Source of the DNA: Nymphaea colorata
Taxonomy: Eukaryota; Streptophyta; Magnoliopsida; Nymphaeales; Nymphaeaceae
Assembly (NCBI RefSeq): GCF_008831285.2
Contig: NC_045140.1
Span: 25,376,131-25,440,130, forward strand
Direction of reading: 5' to 3'
Length of the DNA: 64,000 nucleotides
Under the pieces are notes generated by a model that saw only the letters and a list, made by a program, of their open reading frames with translations, had not been told where the DNA came from and did not search any database. The position numbers and the translations under genes are program-made. Each line of letters begins with the position of its first letter. Position 1 is the first letter of the stretch. Positions 25,422-37,275 of the stretch are shown in pieces.

Positions 25422-25634
25422 CAGTGTTGTCAGTTTTGGCCCTGCGTATTGTATCGTTGCAAACCGAAACAATGCTGGCTGATATGGGAGTTGGAACACA
25501 AGCATTCTTTATTTTAGTGAAGATTTAAAATACATTTATTAATTGATTTTTATATATAAAAAGGAAATGGCGCACTAGTGCTGACGTTCATTTTTCAACA
25601 AATTGGCATGGCACGAATGCCAATAGTAACACTG
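25422..25634. mobile_element. Short non-autonomous hAT-like DNA element
   Basis: The element begins CAGTGTT and ends AACACTG, a perfect 7-base terminal inverted repeat; weaker pairing continues inward (TTTTGGC on the left, TATTGGC on the right arm). The flanking octamers GTACCCAC and GCACCAAC agree at 6 of 8 positions, consistent with an aged 8-bp target duplication. The 213-base interior is AT-rich and has no coding frame. CAGTG...CACTG ends and 8-bp duplications are typical of hAT elements. Confidence 0.5.
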
Positions 25635-26328
25635 GCACCAACTTGAATGATCACATTATTTGCATTTTAGATCACAAGTACAGGTGAATTATTATGGCGT
25701 CAACCTTTAAATATGGGTCCTTGTGGTAAGTGAGACTGGCCATCGGGCCAAGCCTGGGCAAGAAAAGCAAACTCGGGCTTATTAGCACTCAGGCTTGGTC
25801 TAGCTTGGGTTCTTGATGGGCCAGGTCTGGCCGGGGTCACGAGCCCCGATGGGAGATCAGCTTAAGGGTGAAGTTAAGACAACCTTAACCTTATGAGCCA
25901 TTAAGTAAATTCACATTATTGTATAATATAAAATTTTTAGATGACTATAAGTCACACAATATGTGCACTTTTTTATGAGTTAAATCTGACCCAATCCATT
26001 TAAATTGATTCAAGCAAAATAGAGGACAAATTCTCCGACGATATACACACAGTTTCGTATTGACAAGAAAATTGTGTTACACATGACGGCTTGTGCAAGA
26101 TACAATGACTTCAATCATGATTAGGGGCTGACTCGGCTGAGTAAAATTTAAGATATGATATATAAAACATTAAATGCTACAACACTTTGAGCATCAATGC
26201 TTAAGGCAATGGGGTTTGTAAGTTTTGGTCAGTTATACCAATTTTCCTTAAATTGCTTCAACGTGATGCACACAATCACTAACCACAAGACCAATTTTAA
26301 CCGTAAACATATACGTACACGAGATCTT
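25635..26328. other. Convergent spacer between Ca2+-ATPase and CAP-G2 genes
   Basis: Tail-to-tail spacer. It has a GC-richer patch at about 25735-25860 with repeated GGGCC/GGCCAG words of the kind seen in decayed plant repeats, and should contain the 3' UTR of CAP-G2. No gene is supported. Confidence 0.4.
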
Positions 26329-29300
26329 TCATAATATGCTAGACACACAGATGGACTCAAGACAAGCCTTTACCCTCTGTAGCTTTTGCTCTGCATTCAG
26401 ACTAGGGCTTAAGTTCTCCAGCTCATTCTCTATTTGGTTGTATGATTTCTTTATGGAACTCAACATCAATCTGTGCTCTCCCCTGACCACATCTTCACAG
26501 TTGTCCAATTTTACACATAAGAAATATATATATCCCAGTGCCAAGCCATATTCCTTCCTATCCAGGACTGTTCTTAAGCTAGACATAATGATGATAATAA
26601 ATGCCTCCAACACTTTTGCATCCCCTTTCTTTAAGAGAACAACCAACAAAGAAATTAGCTTCTTAAATGTGCATGCACCCTCTGAACCAGCAATGTCCAC
26701 TCTGTGTAAGGCATCCTCATCGTGTTCACCTTCAAAATGTTCCTTCAGCTCAAGCTTCGCAACAACCTCAAGCCATACACGAAAATCTTGGCTGCCATTT
26801 GGAACCATGTTCGGGACTTTTTCATTTTGCACTTCAGCCAACTCATAATACTCTGAGACCAATGCCAGGACAAGATCTGGCAACCATCCTTTGATTAGAT
26901 TGACCAGCTGTGCAGCATAGCTTGAACTTAGTTTTACCTCGGTTGTTGCAATAAGATCTAGCAGTTCGCCAGCAACAGATGATGCCTTCGGTAGAACCAG
27001 GTTACTGGAATTCAAGAGTAGCAGATTGAGCAACTTGGCAGCATAGGTGAAAGAGGACCTGATATAAAGGAGTACCTCCTTCCGATAGTCATCCTTGAAT
27101 TGTTTGTTCAGGCCAGAATGCCTCCGAAGCAATGAATTTAGGAAGTGAAGATATGCTGACACAAACTGCAAGCACTTCTCATGGACATTGAAGACAAGGT
27201 TCAAGGCAGTCGCATCCACAATGAACCTGATAATTGCAGTACCCAACTTGGCTATGTTTGATAAAGATCTATCCTTGGAGAGAACTGGATCTGTTCCAGC
27301 ACCTGAGAAAAGAAGCAGAGTTTCATTACGGTGTTGCATTAGCAATTATTTACTTTTCACTTTATTATAGAAAAATGGTTTCTTGTCTGTTTTTCTTTCT
27401 AATTACTAATGCAGTTTTCACTTTTCACATTTCGAGACTTTTGCTTGCACTGTTTAAATTTATATTTTACATTTTTCATCTCAGGGGCAAAAAGGTCTCA
27501 GATAGCACAAGCTCTGTTTCCAAAATTTGAATCAGAGAGCTTCACAATTAAATGTGTGACATTAATTGACATATCTTTGATTGAGTCCTTCAGAAACTCT
27601 AGCTTGACTATGAAGGAAGCTTCTTAGCTTTTAAGGAAATAATCAAATTCTTACTTGGAGGTTATTATATGGTAATCACTGCATGCTCAAATTTGGTAAA
27701 TTAACTCAGAAAAGTTACACAAAGGAGTTACCTTCCTCTAAATTTGATACATCAGCTAATGGCTTTCTTTTCCTTATTTTGCAGGATAGTTTGCCTCGTT
27801 TCTTCTTCTTTCTGCCGCTAGGACATGAACTGCCAGAATCCTGCCAGTCCACGAAGGCCTTCTCCAAGCATGCAAGCAAATGACTTAGTGCATGACTTAT
27901 CCTCGCTCCCTGATAAATGCAAACCAAATCAGATCAGAAGCAACTGGAAAATAGAGCTGAAAAATAAGAAAGTTACTTTTATTTTCGACTAAATTGTTGA
28001 AGAAATTAACATAGCTCATTTGGGTAGTTTAGACTTTAGAATTTTCTTTACCTAGAATGTGAATTACTGCATTAAAGAAACAAAGAAATGAAATTGGAAT
28101 CCCTAATTGGCAATGAGAAAGAGATATTTCTTTGAAGTGAAAAGGAGGAGAAACCATGAGAATTATGCCTAGTGCCTTGAGGCAGGCTACCTTACTTTGT
28201 GTGGCTGAACACTATAAGCCGGACTGGTGTGCTTTAATACCTTGCCAAAGATATGCTTTTATGGGACAACTAAGAGTCAACTTCCCACCAAAACGAAGTT
28301 AACACAAGGTTGAAATTGAAATAGGTCAACATCTCATCCTTGCAACAAAGAGGTTGACTGGCCTGATTAGATCATATGCTAAATTTTTAAGGAAACATGT
28401 GGAAATAATTATAACTGAATGAGTCATGTACATATTTTACACCTTTTTTTTAATGCATTAGTCATCTAACGCAACGCTTAGGTTTAGTCCAGACCATAGT
28501 CACAAATATCACCAATATTTAAAATTTTAAATACATTGAAATTTGAAAATATTATCCTTGAAACCAGCCGACAATATTGGCATGATATTATCCAATTTTT
28601 AAAACAGTGTCAGAAGCAAAAACTCAATGACTTTTCCTGAGAGTTTCAACATAGTTTCTTTTCATATTTTAAGCATGTGGATTTTTCTTTTCATTTCTTT
28701 TATTCTTTCGAAAGGCCTTTTACTTGCTTCTTGTCATTTTTGCAATAAAAATTTACTAAATAGTATATTATCCCACTAATCTATTATATTTAATATTTTC
28801 CAAATTCAGAACTTCTAAAGATTTTCCAATAAATGTTATCTCATTAATTTTTATCAGATTGTTGGGAAGTCTCTACAACAATCTTTGTGACTGTATGTCA
28901 GATACTGCAGTGGTTAAACGAAAGTCACCTGATTTCAGACAGCATAAGATACCAAGCCTATCCCTATCAGCTAATAATAGAAGTTAGGACATGTATACAT
29001 GAAAGAGCAAAGCAGGCATATTAGATACCTCTCCCAAGGATGTCAATGTTGAGTCAGAATCACAATCTTCATTTTTGTTATGTTTGTGGGTACCGGTTGT
29101 GTTCTTGTCTTCAAGAGCCATGTGCAAAGTCAGAGCCATGTATGCCTCAACACATGATATCTCCAACAGCTTAGAATGAAGGTACCTCTCAATAGCCACT
29201 TGAGAAATAATTTTCAGAACAGAGCATGCTAAATCAAGCAGAGGAGAAACAAGTATTGCTACTCGGGTATGCTTAGAAGCAAGCAGATCCTTTATCTGCC

Positions 29301-32300
29301 AAGCTGCAGATGATGCAAGAACAGGTACTTCAGCAATTTGGTGGGATTTTGATGGTGGCCTCACTTTAACTGAATTCCAATTGAATGGAACTTTTCTGGA
29401 CAATTTTACTTTCTTTCCCTTTGTATGAGTTGCGTAGCTTTTTGTGGTATTAAGATCAGAATTGAAAAGGTTCTCTGGAACCAATTGTTGCAGCTGATCC
29501 ACCAGAGCCCCAAACATTTCATCAAACAATCCACATGAAAAAATCAACTGATGGGCAACCCGTACTTCATCTTGCCTCTCCGAGTTTTCAGACACATCAG
29601 CAACCTCCATCACTAGAGAGACACAATATTTAAGAGCTTCAACTACATCAGGTGGAGAAAAAAGAGTGGCGATATTTAAAACAGATGTACGAGCACGTGG
29701 AGTGACTGCAGCCTTGAGAAAGTCCTTAAACTTTCTGCCCAGAAACACTTTGTGAATGGCTTTCTTAAGAGATGGGTCACCTGATAGACTTATGCAGATC
29801 TTGGAAGCAGCAATGATTAAACATTCTCGATCACCAGAATCAGTAGCCTCGGATGACAGCGCAGAAGCACAGAAAAACCTAACAAGTTCCAGAAGGGACT
29901 CGGAACATAACCCTTGTGAGAAAGCATACTCACAAAATTTTTCCCCAGAACAAGGAGACCTTTTAATAAGTTCCAAACACTTAGCACATGCCTCTTCTGT
30001 AGGAACTTGTAAAGGGAAGTAAGATGGAATTAGCAACCTTGTAATCTTTTCAGCAACAAGGGCATGATCATTAGCAAGATGATGAAACAGCATCTCCACA
30101 CCGATCACCTAGAGTAAAGATTAATTGCTATTTAGGAAACAAATATACAAAGTATCTTGGAGTAAATTCAAGACCATTTTTATTAGAAAAATCATATTAT
30201 TCATATGGCGATTCAGCTACAAATCAAGAAGTTTCACAAGTAGGAGATCTTAAAATTTTGTTGCTAGAAAAAGAAACGCTCACCTTGCAAAATTGAATAG
30301 AGCTAGCGTCTCGTATAGCCAATAGAAGATCGCATGCAGCCACTCTTACAGAAAGAACAGGATCCTGCAATGCATGACCTAATTTCGGAAGTAGTACTTT
30401 TAAAACTTCGTGACTCTGTGCATTAGTAAGCAGGTACAAAATCCCATTCAATACTGAAAGCCTCACATTACTGCATACATCATGTGACAAGTCGTCAAAC
30501 AGTTTTGTTAACATCTTTGTAGTTATTGAGGGGGGTATAATTTCCCAATATAGACATAACACACGACAAACACCCTCAACAGCGGAAGCTCTCACATCAG
30601 GGCAGTCATCAAAAAGCAATTTTTCCATCAAAAAGAATTGCCTGTTCAGTAAATTATCTTTGACTTCTTTAGTAGCGTCTGGATCTTCAAGAGGAAACAA
30701 CTCCACAAGCAAAATAAGTGCATTTTGACGAACATTTGAGTTTGCAGCCTGAAAAGTAAGAATGAAAAGTTATTCTTCTTGCACAACAGAAATGAAATTT
30801 ACGATTCTCAATGAACCAATTCCTATTAACAGGAGAACAAGCAAAACTGCACAACTGCTTGGATAAAATTGCATTTACAGCACGCCCTAAGAGGCTAGCT
30901 ATTAGCCGTAAGAGAGAAACGAAACAAAGTTATTTCCAATCAGTGGTATGCATGTGTGCTTGGGGTGGCCATCTATAGAGAAACAACCAACTGCATTGCT
31001 TGTATTGGTGGATATGGGATATAAATCACACAATTCATTGGTCGGATGTTCTACCAAGATAGTAGCTATAATGCAACAAAATTACCATGTTTTCCTAATA
31101 TTTACTGCAACTGAGAGAAAAAGAAAAGGATAAACCAAAACAACTAAACGAAGCGAGCAATCGTATGTTCCATAATCACAGCCGCCAGCTACCAAAGAAA
31201 ATACGCGTCCACCAAAATTTTGCCTTCTTGTTTAACACCGTATACATCAACCGCAATTAATTATATCAAGAGAATAGCTCCTCTGAAGAAGCAAATCCAT
31301 CATGGCTCACAGTGCATGGAAACTCAAACAGATACCTATTTTAATAACTGGTTAATGCAATAAGCAGAAAAGCAATGTCGCAAATGTGACCATGAATCCT
31401 AGACGAGTATCAAAACCAATTCCATGAAATCAAGTACCTACCTGCCTAAAGGAAGATGAGAACCTTCGCAATCAAATAGAAAGCTGCTTCTGCTTATTTA
31501 TCAAAATAACGTTCCACGAATTATGTACTGGCTGAAATGGAACCTCTGAACAAATTATTGCACTTTGATCTGTGCAGAAGGGTCTCAGACAGCCGAGCCC
31601 CCAGTTCCCTCTATAACGCATCCACTCACAGACACGCGTGCATGTGTGCGCAGACATACCCATCAAATGCAAAAACGAAGATAGAAATGACTGGAGTGGT
31701 CGAAAATATACATAAACCTACCTGAAGTGAACGAAACAATATGGGCTCCGACAGGCGAAAGAGAAGTTTCTCAACCCCAACCATCATTCTTTGGCTGATA
31801 AACCCTCCCAAAAGCCTCCTTATCGATGAGGCAAAAGTTTTAGAAGATGCATGGACAGCGGCCTCGATCAAAGCCTGAAGAAAACCATTCTCAACCTCAT
31901 CCTTTGCCTGACCTTCCACGGCCTTCCACCCCCAAAATACCACCTCTGACAATGATTCGAGGACCGATTTCCGCCCAAATGGGATCTGCGAACGTATCAT
32001 CGCCAAGACCTCCTTCACTAATTGTACGTTCAAACCAAACAAAAAGGACAAGAACTTCTTGCCCTCTTCAGTCCTTAGATAAATAGGTGTAATGACACAC
32101 CTGAGAAGCAGAATCTTCAGATCCTCAATACTGTCGTCCAAAAAATCAAAGAGAGTAAAGGCGTCCCTGAGCAAGTACACCCGCCGCACTGCTGACTTCC
32201 TTCCGGCACACAAGGATGTCGCGAGAAGAAATGGAAGCGATTGGGAAATGAGAGTTTCCTTGCCAGGAAGCCCTAATTTCCACCATTCCTCACATAATGA

Positions 32301-32789
32301 AGCAATCGTGACCTGCAGGGCAGAATCAGACTCGAAGAGGACAAGATGATCGTGCAGGGCCTGAACGCAAGGCAATAGATCGTCCAGCGAGAAGATTCTA
32401 TTTGGATGACTAACACAGAATCGGATTATTGAAGCACATATTTGCAAGCTGTGTAGAGGATTCTCGCTCTCCGAGTTGTTGCTGTAGGCCGACGTGCGGC
32501 TCCGCGAGCGACTCCGGGAGGATCGACGTAGCCGCTTTGCGGTCGGAGGAGAAGGGGTTGGGGGGTCCATATCGAGCGGCTGTTCTCCAGTTTCCTGCGA
32601 AGCATCGATGGACCGCTGGATGGCAGCAAAGAGAGCGGCGGGGAGAGAGGCCACGCAAGCAGAACTGGAAGTGAGGCTAAAGATTAGGGTCCTGAGGGTA
32701 GATTTCTCCGGCTTGGTATGGAGATTTACGGCGAGGGAGAGGAACTCCTCCGGCGAGCGGGAGATCGAACTACGGAGCTTCCGATCCAT
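26329..32789 (-). CDS. CAPG2: Condensin II subunit CAP-G2, five exons
   Basis: Exons in transcript order: 32789-31722, 30748-30284, 30108-29029, 27909-27732, 27302-26329; all four introns are GT-AG and the product is about 1254 residues. CAP-G2 is the HEAT-repeat, kleisin-associated subunit of condensin II, which compacts and organises chromosomes in mitosis; in plants condensin II also protects genome stability (Arabidopsis CAP-G2 is called HEB1). The junction of exons 1 and 2 gives FRSLQ followed by AANSNVRQNALILLVELFPL, the hallmark CAP-G2 HEAT motif, and exon 2 continues with DCPDVRASAVEGVCRVL and DPVLSVRVAACDLL. Residues about 83-100 form a basic Arg/Ser-rich patch inside a low-complexity insert. 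Exon 4 encodes a short Lys/Arg-rich linker (GRKKKKRGK). The C-terminal exon is helical, without a named domain. A (GA)n tract abuts the start codon upstream. Confidence 0.92.
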
Positions 32790-32793
32790 CAGA

Positions 32794-32814
32794 CTCTCTC
32801 TCTCTCTCTCTCTC
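32794..32814 (-). repeat. (GA)n/(CT)n microsatellite directly upstream of the CAP-G2 start
   Basis: Plus-strand CT repeats about 21 bases long end only 4 bases from the CAP-G2 start codon on the minus strand, so the mRNA leader would read GAGAGA right up to the ATG. Plant GA tracts in promoters and leaders are known binding sites for BBR/BPC proteins; that role here is inference. Confidence 0.8.
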
Positions 32815-33220
32815 AGACTTTTGAGGGAAGATTGCGTTTCTGGCGCGCTCCTTGCCCGTTTGAATAGCCGGGTCAGGGAGTGACGAGGACCGGACTCTTA
32901 AACGGGTCGGACTCGATCTAGACGTGAATTGCCCATGCCTACTACGGCAACCAATAAAAAGTGTTTGATATATATCAGAACTTTGACTTCTTCAAACACA
33001 CCTTAGTAAGTATGTGATTCAGTTCTTGCTTTAAAAAACTATGATGCAATCATGGATATTATTTTTAGATTCAGACTGACAATAAAATCTATCAAAAATT
33101 GAAAAGATCTAACAACAAGTAAAAATTGGAATATAAAAGCAAATTTGAATCTTAATTTATTAACCGATGACTTCAAAGATTTCTCTAGACCTTTTAAATA
33201 ACTAATGAGATCAAACACAA
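32815..33220. promoter_or_regulatory. Presumed CAP-G2 promoter
   Basis: Upstream of the minus-strand CAP-G2 gene. The first 100 bases are GC-richer, then the sequence turns AT-rich. No core element was fixed. Confidence 0.3.
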
Positions 33221-33485
33221 GTGTCAATTGCTGCAAGAAGAACCGCCAGCTCCAAGAGTGTGTGTGTGCAGAGAGAGGGAGAGAGAGAGGGAGCAGTCCA
33301 AACTTCCGTTAAATGCAAGGTCGTTGAGCTAGGAGGCGAGGTCACCATGGTGGGAGTGGACGCGATCACAGAATCCTGCAGCTCTTGCTTATCGCCGGCG
33401 GTCATCAACGTCCAGTGCCTGCACCGGCGGTTCCAATCGACGTCTCCGACCATCACGGCCCCCATGGCGTCAAGGGTCAGCCTGT
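33221..33485. other. GC-rich, coding-like island of unknown nature
   Basis: About 260 bases stay open in one frame on each strand and are far GC-richer than the surroundings. On the plus strand an ATG at about 33349 in context ACCATGG opens MVGVDAITESCSSCLSP, followed by CLHRRFQS, then reaches a possible donor AAGG|GTCAGC. On the minus strand a frame starts MGAVMVGDVDWNRR. I recognise neither as a family. It might be a lone first exon, a gene fragment or a CpG-like promoter patch. Confidence 0.2.
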
Positions 33486-35635
33486 TTGCAATCGCTCGTC
33501 ATTTTTTTCTCTTATTTTATTTTTTAAGGAGAAAAATAAGTGATTGGCATGATTCAGTGATAACTGATAAATGGGAAGATTTTAGGGGATTCTGTATGGA
33601 ATCTAAAGGAGATCAATTCAGTTCGAATTAGCCAATGACACTATGGAGAATACAATGTTTTCTTACAAAACACCTTCATAACTTACTGCTGCTAGCTGCT
33701 GAACAAACGGATTTTCTAGATTGATTTCCTTCCCTTTCCTCTTCATTTGTATTGCATTGTATTGTTACAACTCCATTCAGTTTACTTGTTCTTTGCCAAA
33801 ACATCGTTTTCTTTCTGGAGAGCCTGTCTTATTTGATATCCCTATACTTATCATTAATGGAACAAAAGGTTCGTGTTAAAATTCACAGTTCATCAAACTA
33901 AGAATTTTAAACCGAACTTAAGATCCACACTTGACGTCAGTATTTGACTCTTTTATAAAAGGCCTTTCTATAATCTTCAAGAACTAAAACCAAACTAAAT
34001 TTCGGAGGTCAAATCACACTTCTTGACGATATATTTGATTATCTCCGACGGGGTTGCTGCAACCGGGGTGGTTGAGTGGGTTAGTAGGGGGCTAGTTGTG
34101 GGGGGTGCGGGGTGTGTGTTTGGGCGGGTTAGTAAGCCGTCATTTAATACTCCCAATACACCCAATTTTTGTACTGCAAAAAGAGAGACAAATATGCAAA
34201 TTGAAGCACAATCAAGACGCCTTACCCCAGACACTGAAAGTGAGTCTATACCCTATGGAGATGGAAGGAAAGGTGGAGGTCTCCGCCTTCTTGTTAGGTA
34301 CGAGGGTGAAATACTTTTCCTGTTCACCCAACTCTGACTTTAAATTTATGGATTTGATGTCGCATGTTTTTGTCGATACAATAAAAATTCTTGAGTTCCT
34401 AAAACTTAAAAAAAAAAAAAAATCTTCAGTCAATGCAAGTTGGTTTTTCTCAGCTCTTAATCTACAAATGGTGCTACGAATTTTGAGGAAATTTCTTGAA
34501 ACTACCAGCTTCAGTAGCCAAATGTAAGAATGTATTCGTGAACCTCATATAAGGAGTGAAAATTTTTTTAGGCTTCACCAGCAGCATATTCCAAACCTTC
34601 ACATGGTGATGGCAGTTTTTACCTGCCGACCTGTGGAAACTTGGTAGTCTTCACAAGGCTGGTGTTTTGGACCAGACTCCGGGGACTAGACAACGGTTTA
34701 AATGAATGAGTGAAAATTTTGGACCAATCTATAACTGGGCAAGCGGCGATCTCTTATTGGTTTATGACCTACCCTTATGACTTGCAACTGCATGATTTTG
34801 GTGAAAATAGAACTGTTTGGGTTTGAATCGGATATCCAACTTAATCCAAATTGAAATAGTCAAATTTGGTAAAGAAAATGCCAAATTCTGACTAATAAAA
34901 ACTGAAGTTTAGTCTAGCTTAAGTTTATCTCCGTCTTAGTCTTTCCATCTCAATTTCTTTTAAACTTTTGCTTTTGAGTAAACATCCTTTAGCATAAAAT
35001 CCGTAAAGTCATTCTCTTATGCTTTCAAGATTTTTACTTTTTTTAGGACATGGGTAGACCTATTACTACACATCCTTCATCACACTTGTCATCATTTGCA
35101 ATCCAGAATAATAAATAACACATTGGAACGTGACAACAATCACGATATTTAAACCTTGAACCATTTAAGTGGGAGATGCATGTTTGCCCAATTGCTCTAT
35201 GACCCTTGAAGTAAATCTTAGAAACACATTAACAACCAACACCTTACATCGAAATTCAATCAGCATAGTCGTTGACCTCTATCGATTTTTGGATACTTGA
35301 TCCATTTATGCCTGATATAGTTGGACAAGGCCAGATCCACTAAACTGGATTACATTTATAGCAACTGCATCACATTATGGTCATGTATCAGACCAAAAAT
35401 CAACACATTGAAAGCCCTTTCGAGTACAACAATTCTACCAAAAGTTCTCCAAATCTAGGGTTAGTTTCAACAACCAAGGTTTTGGACCCGGCGTCCAACC
35501 TATCGATTAATTAACCTACATGACTTTCTCAGCTTACAAATCTACAAACCATAAGAGCTAGATAATGGACCATTTAACTAAGTCTAGTATGTGTCATTAA
35601 TTTACTCATGAATATATATACGAGTGAGTGAATGA
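33486..35635. other. Gene-free spacer
   Basis: AT-rich with a G-rich patch at about 34060-34130 and a run of A at about 34410. Short open frames at 34.0-34.5 kb have no family resemblance. I see no RNA gene. Confidence 0.4.
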
Positions 35636-35796
35636 TGACTTTGGTTGTTCAGAGTCACCTAACCATCTAATCAGGGCCATCCATCTAATTGAGAGAAGAA
35701 CAATGAGAAAAAAGTGTAAACTCATATTAATTGACAAAAATGTTCATCACAACGGTCTTGATTAGATGGCTTGGTGATTCTGAAATACTAGAGTTA
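35636..35796. mobile_element. Short inverted-repeat element (MITE-like, about 160 bp)
   Basis: The left arm from 35636 and the right arm ending 35796 pair over roughly 43 bases. The inner 31 bases (35648-35678 against 35754-35784) match at 27 positions, with the core word CCATCTAATCA on the left and TGATTAGATGG on the right. The loop is AT-rich and non-coding. Related end sequence occurs at about 3322-3370 and, more weakly, at 12455-12482, which fits a dispersed family. No clear target duplication was found, so the superfamily is open. Confidence 0.5.
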
Positions 35797-37149
35797 CCTT
35801 CAAGGGGGGTTTGAGTTAAGACATTCCAGTTGTCAAGCTTACAGAAGGTAGATCTCCTAGCCTAAATCTATAGGAATCTACCTAACCTGAGTTGGTCGCA
35901 ATGCAGTAAATACAAAAATGAGGTTTATGAACTTAGATCATACCACTAAATACTCCAATATCTTCACTAACTGTGAGGATCGCTCTTTTAAGGGGCCTTA
36001 CCATTTGCAGAGACACATACTTTTGATTCAACTTCCTGGCAAAGTTACCTTGACTCATCATCTAGACACTTTATGTACGATTCTTAAGTATTACTTCTCT
36101 TTCTGCTTTTAACGATCAGGAAACCTGCAAAGAGCATGACATTAAGAGGCCTATCCCTTGAATTTCAAACTCTAAACGCGCTCTGCTGATGGCAATACCA
36201 TGCAAATCAAAGCTCAGAGTGCATACAAACATGGCTGGAATTCGACCTAGGGTTAGGGTTTTCATCTTAGTGCCGTTGGCATCTCCTCTCTTAATTTGTC
36301 ATCTGATCTCCACCTGTGATGGCCGTATTGGCACTTTGCACACCGGTTCGGCGAATTAGAGTTTGAAAAGTAGTTCAGCAGCAAAGCGGGGCCGATCCAC
36401 GTTGCATCCAAGGGCTGGGCAGAACTGAACTCAGCCCACAACAGGTCAGGGCCCAAGCTGCCTCCAAAGAGTACCTGACATGGCCAGGTAAGCACAGTAA
36501 TACCGAATAAGTAGATCCAGATGAGCTTCTCTTTGGGGCGGACATGGGTTCTGGACATGACAAATTGACAGCTCCTAATTTGTCTCTTCCAAGGAGAAGG
36601 ATACACATATTACATACGTTCATGTGCTGCCAAGAAGCGTAAAAGTTTTGCACATGAATTAGTTAAGGGAGTTGGGGTTTGGGCGCAGTGCCTTTGTTTG
36701 GCTCCTTCTATTTGACTCTTGGTCTTTGTAGTTCATGATTAACTGTACTTGTGATGGTAATGTTAGTGCCTTTTTTACCTTCTTTTGTTTGGTAGATCTA
36801 TGGGAGCTTATTGAGCTAACAGGATGGCTCAGATCGAGCCCAGCCAAGGTTGCCCAAGTGGTCTATGTTTTCATATATCTAACTATTTGACATTTCCTTG
36901 TTTAAATATGGTAAAAAATACTTTGAAATATTTAACAAATAAAAATTAATGCTTAACATTTTAAGATCCATGTCAGTCAAAACGAATTGAGTTTGTGGCC
37001 GTCAATTCATATCAGCTCATATGGCTAATATAATTTTGGCAGGTTCTTGTGATTCATTACCACAAATACACAAAAGATCATCACAATCTATACAAACAAA
37101 GAAAGGTAGCAGCTGTGAATCTCCACTAATGCACCTTGCAAAGTCATTC
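35797..37149. other. Gene-free spacer
   Basis: Open frames around 36.3-36.7 kb overlap on both strands and show no family motif. Nothing else is supported. Confidence 0.4.
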
Positions 37150-37275
37150 TCTGTCTTGCTAGGTGGTCGAGCTTAAGACTTTCAAGTCGAAAGAGGTTAA
37201 GAGTTCAATACCAAAGTTCATGTCCTTGATGGTGCTACCTAACTCTGCTTGCAAAACATAAAAATCCTTGTTAAA
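37150..37275 (+). mobile_element. SINE-like element with tRNA-type promoter boxes
   Basis: A box-like TTGCTAGGTGGTC begins at about 37156 and a B box-like GAGTTCAATACC lies at 37201-37212, about 44 bases later, the spacing seen in tRNA genes and tRNA-derived SINEs. The sequence cannot fold as a sound tRNA by eye. A 29-base piece around the B box (37184-37212) matches 52880-52908 at 25 of 29 positions, all differences being transitions. Confidence 0.35.
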
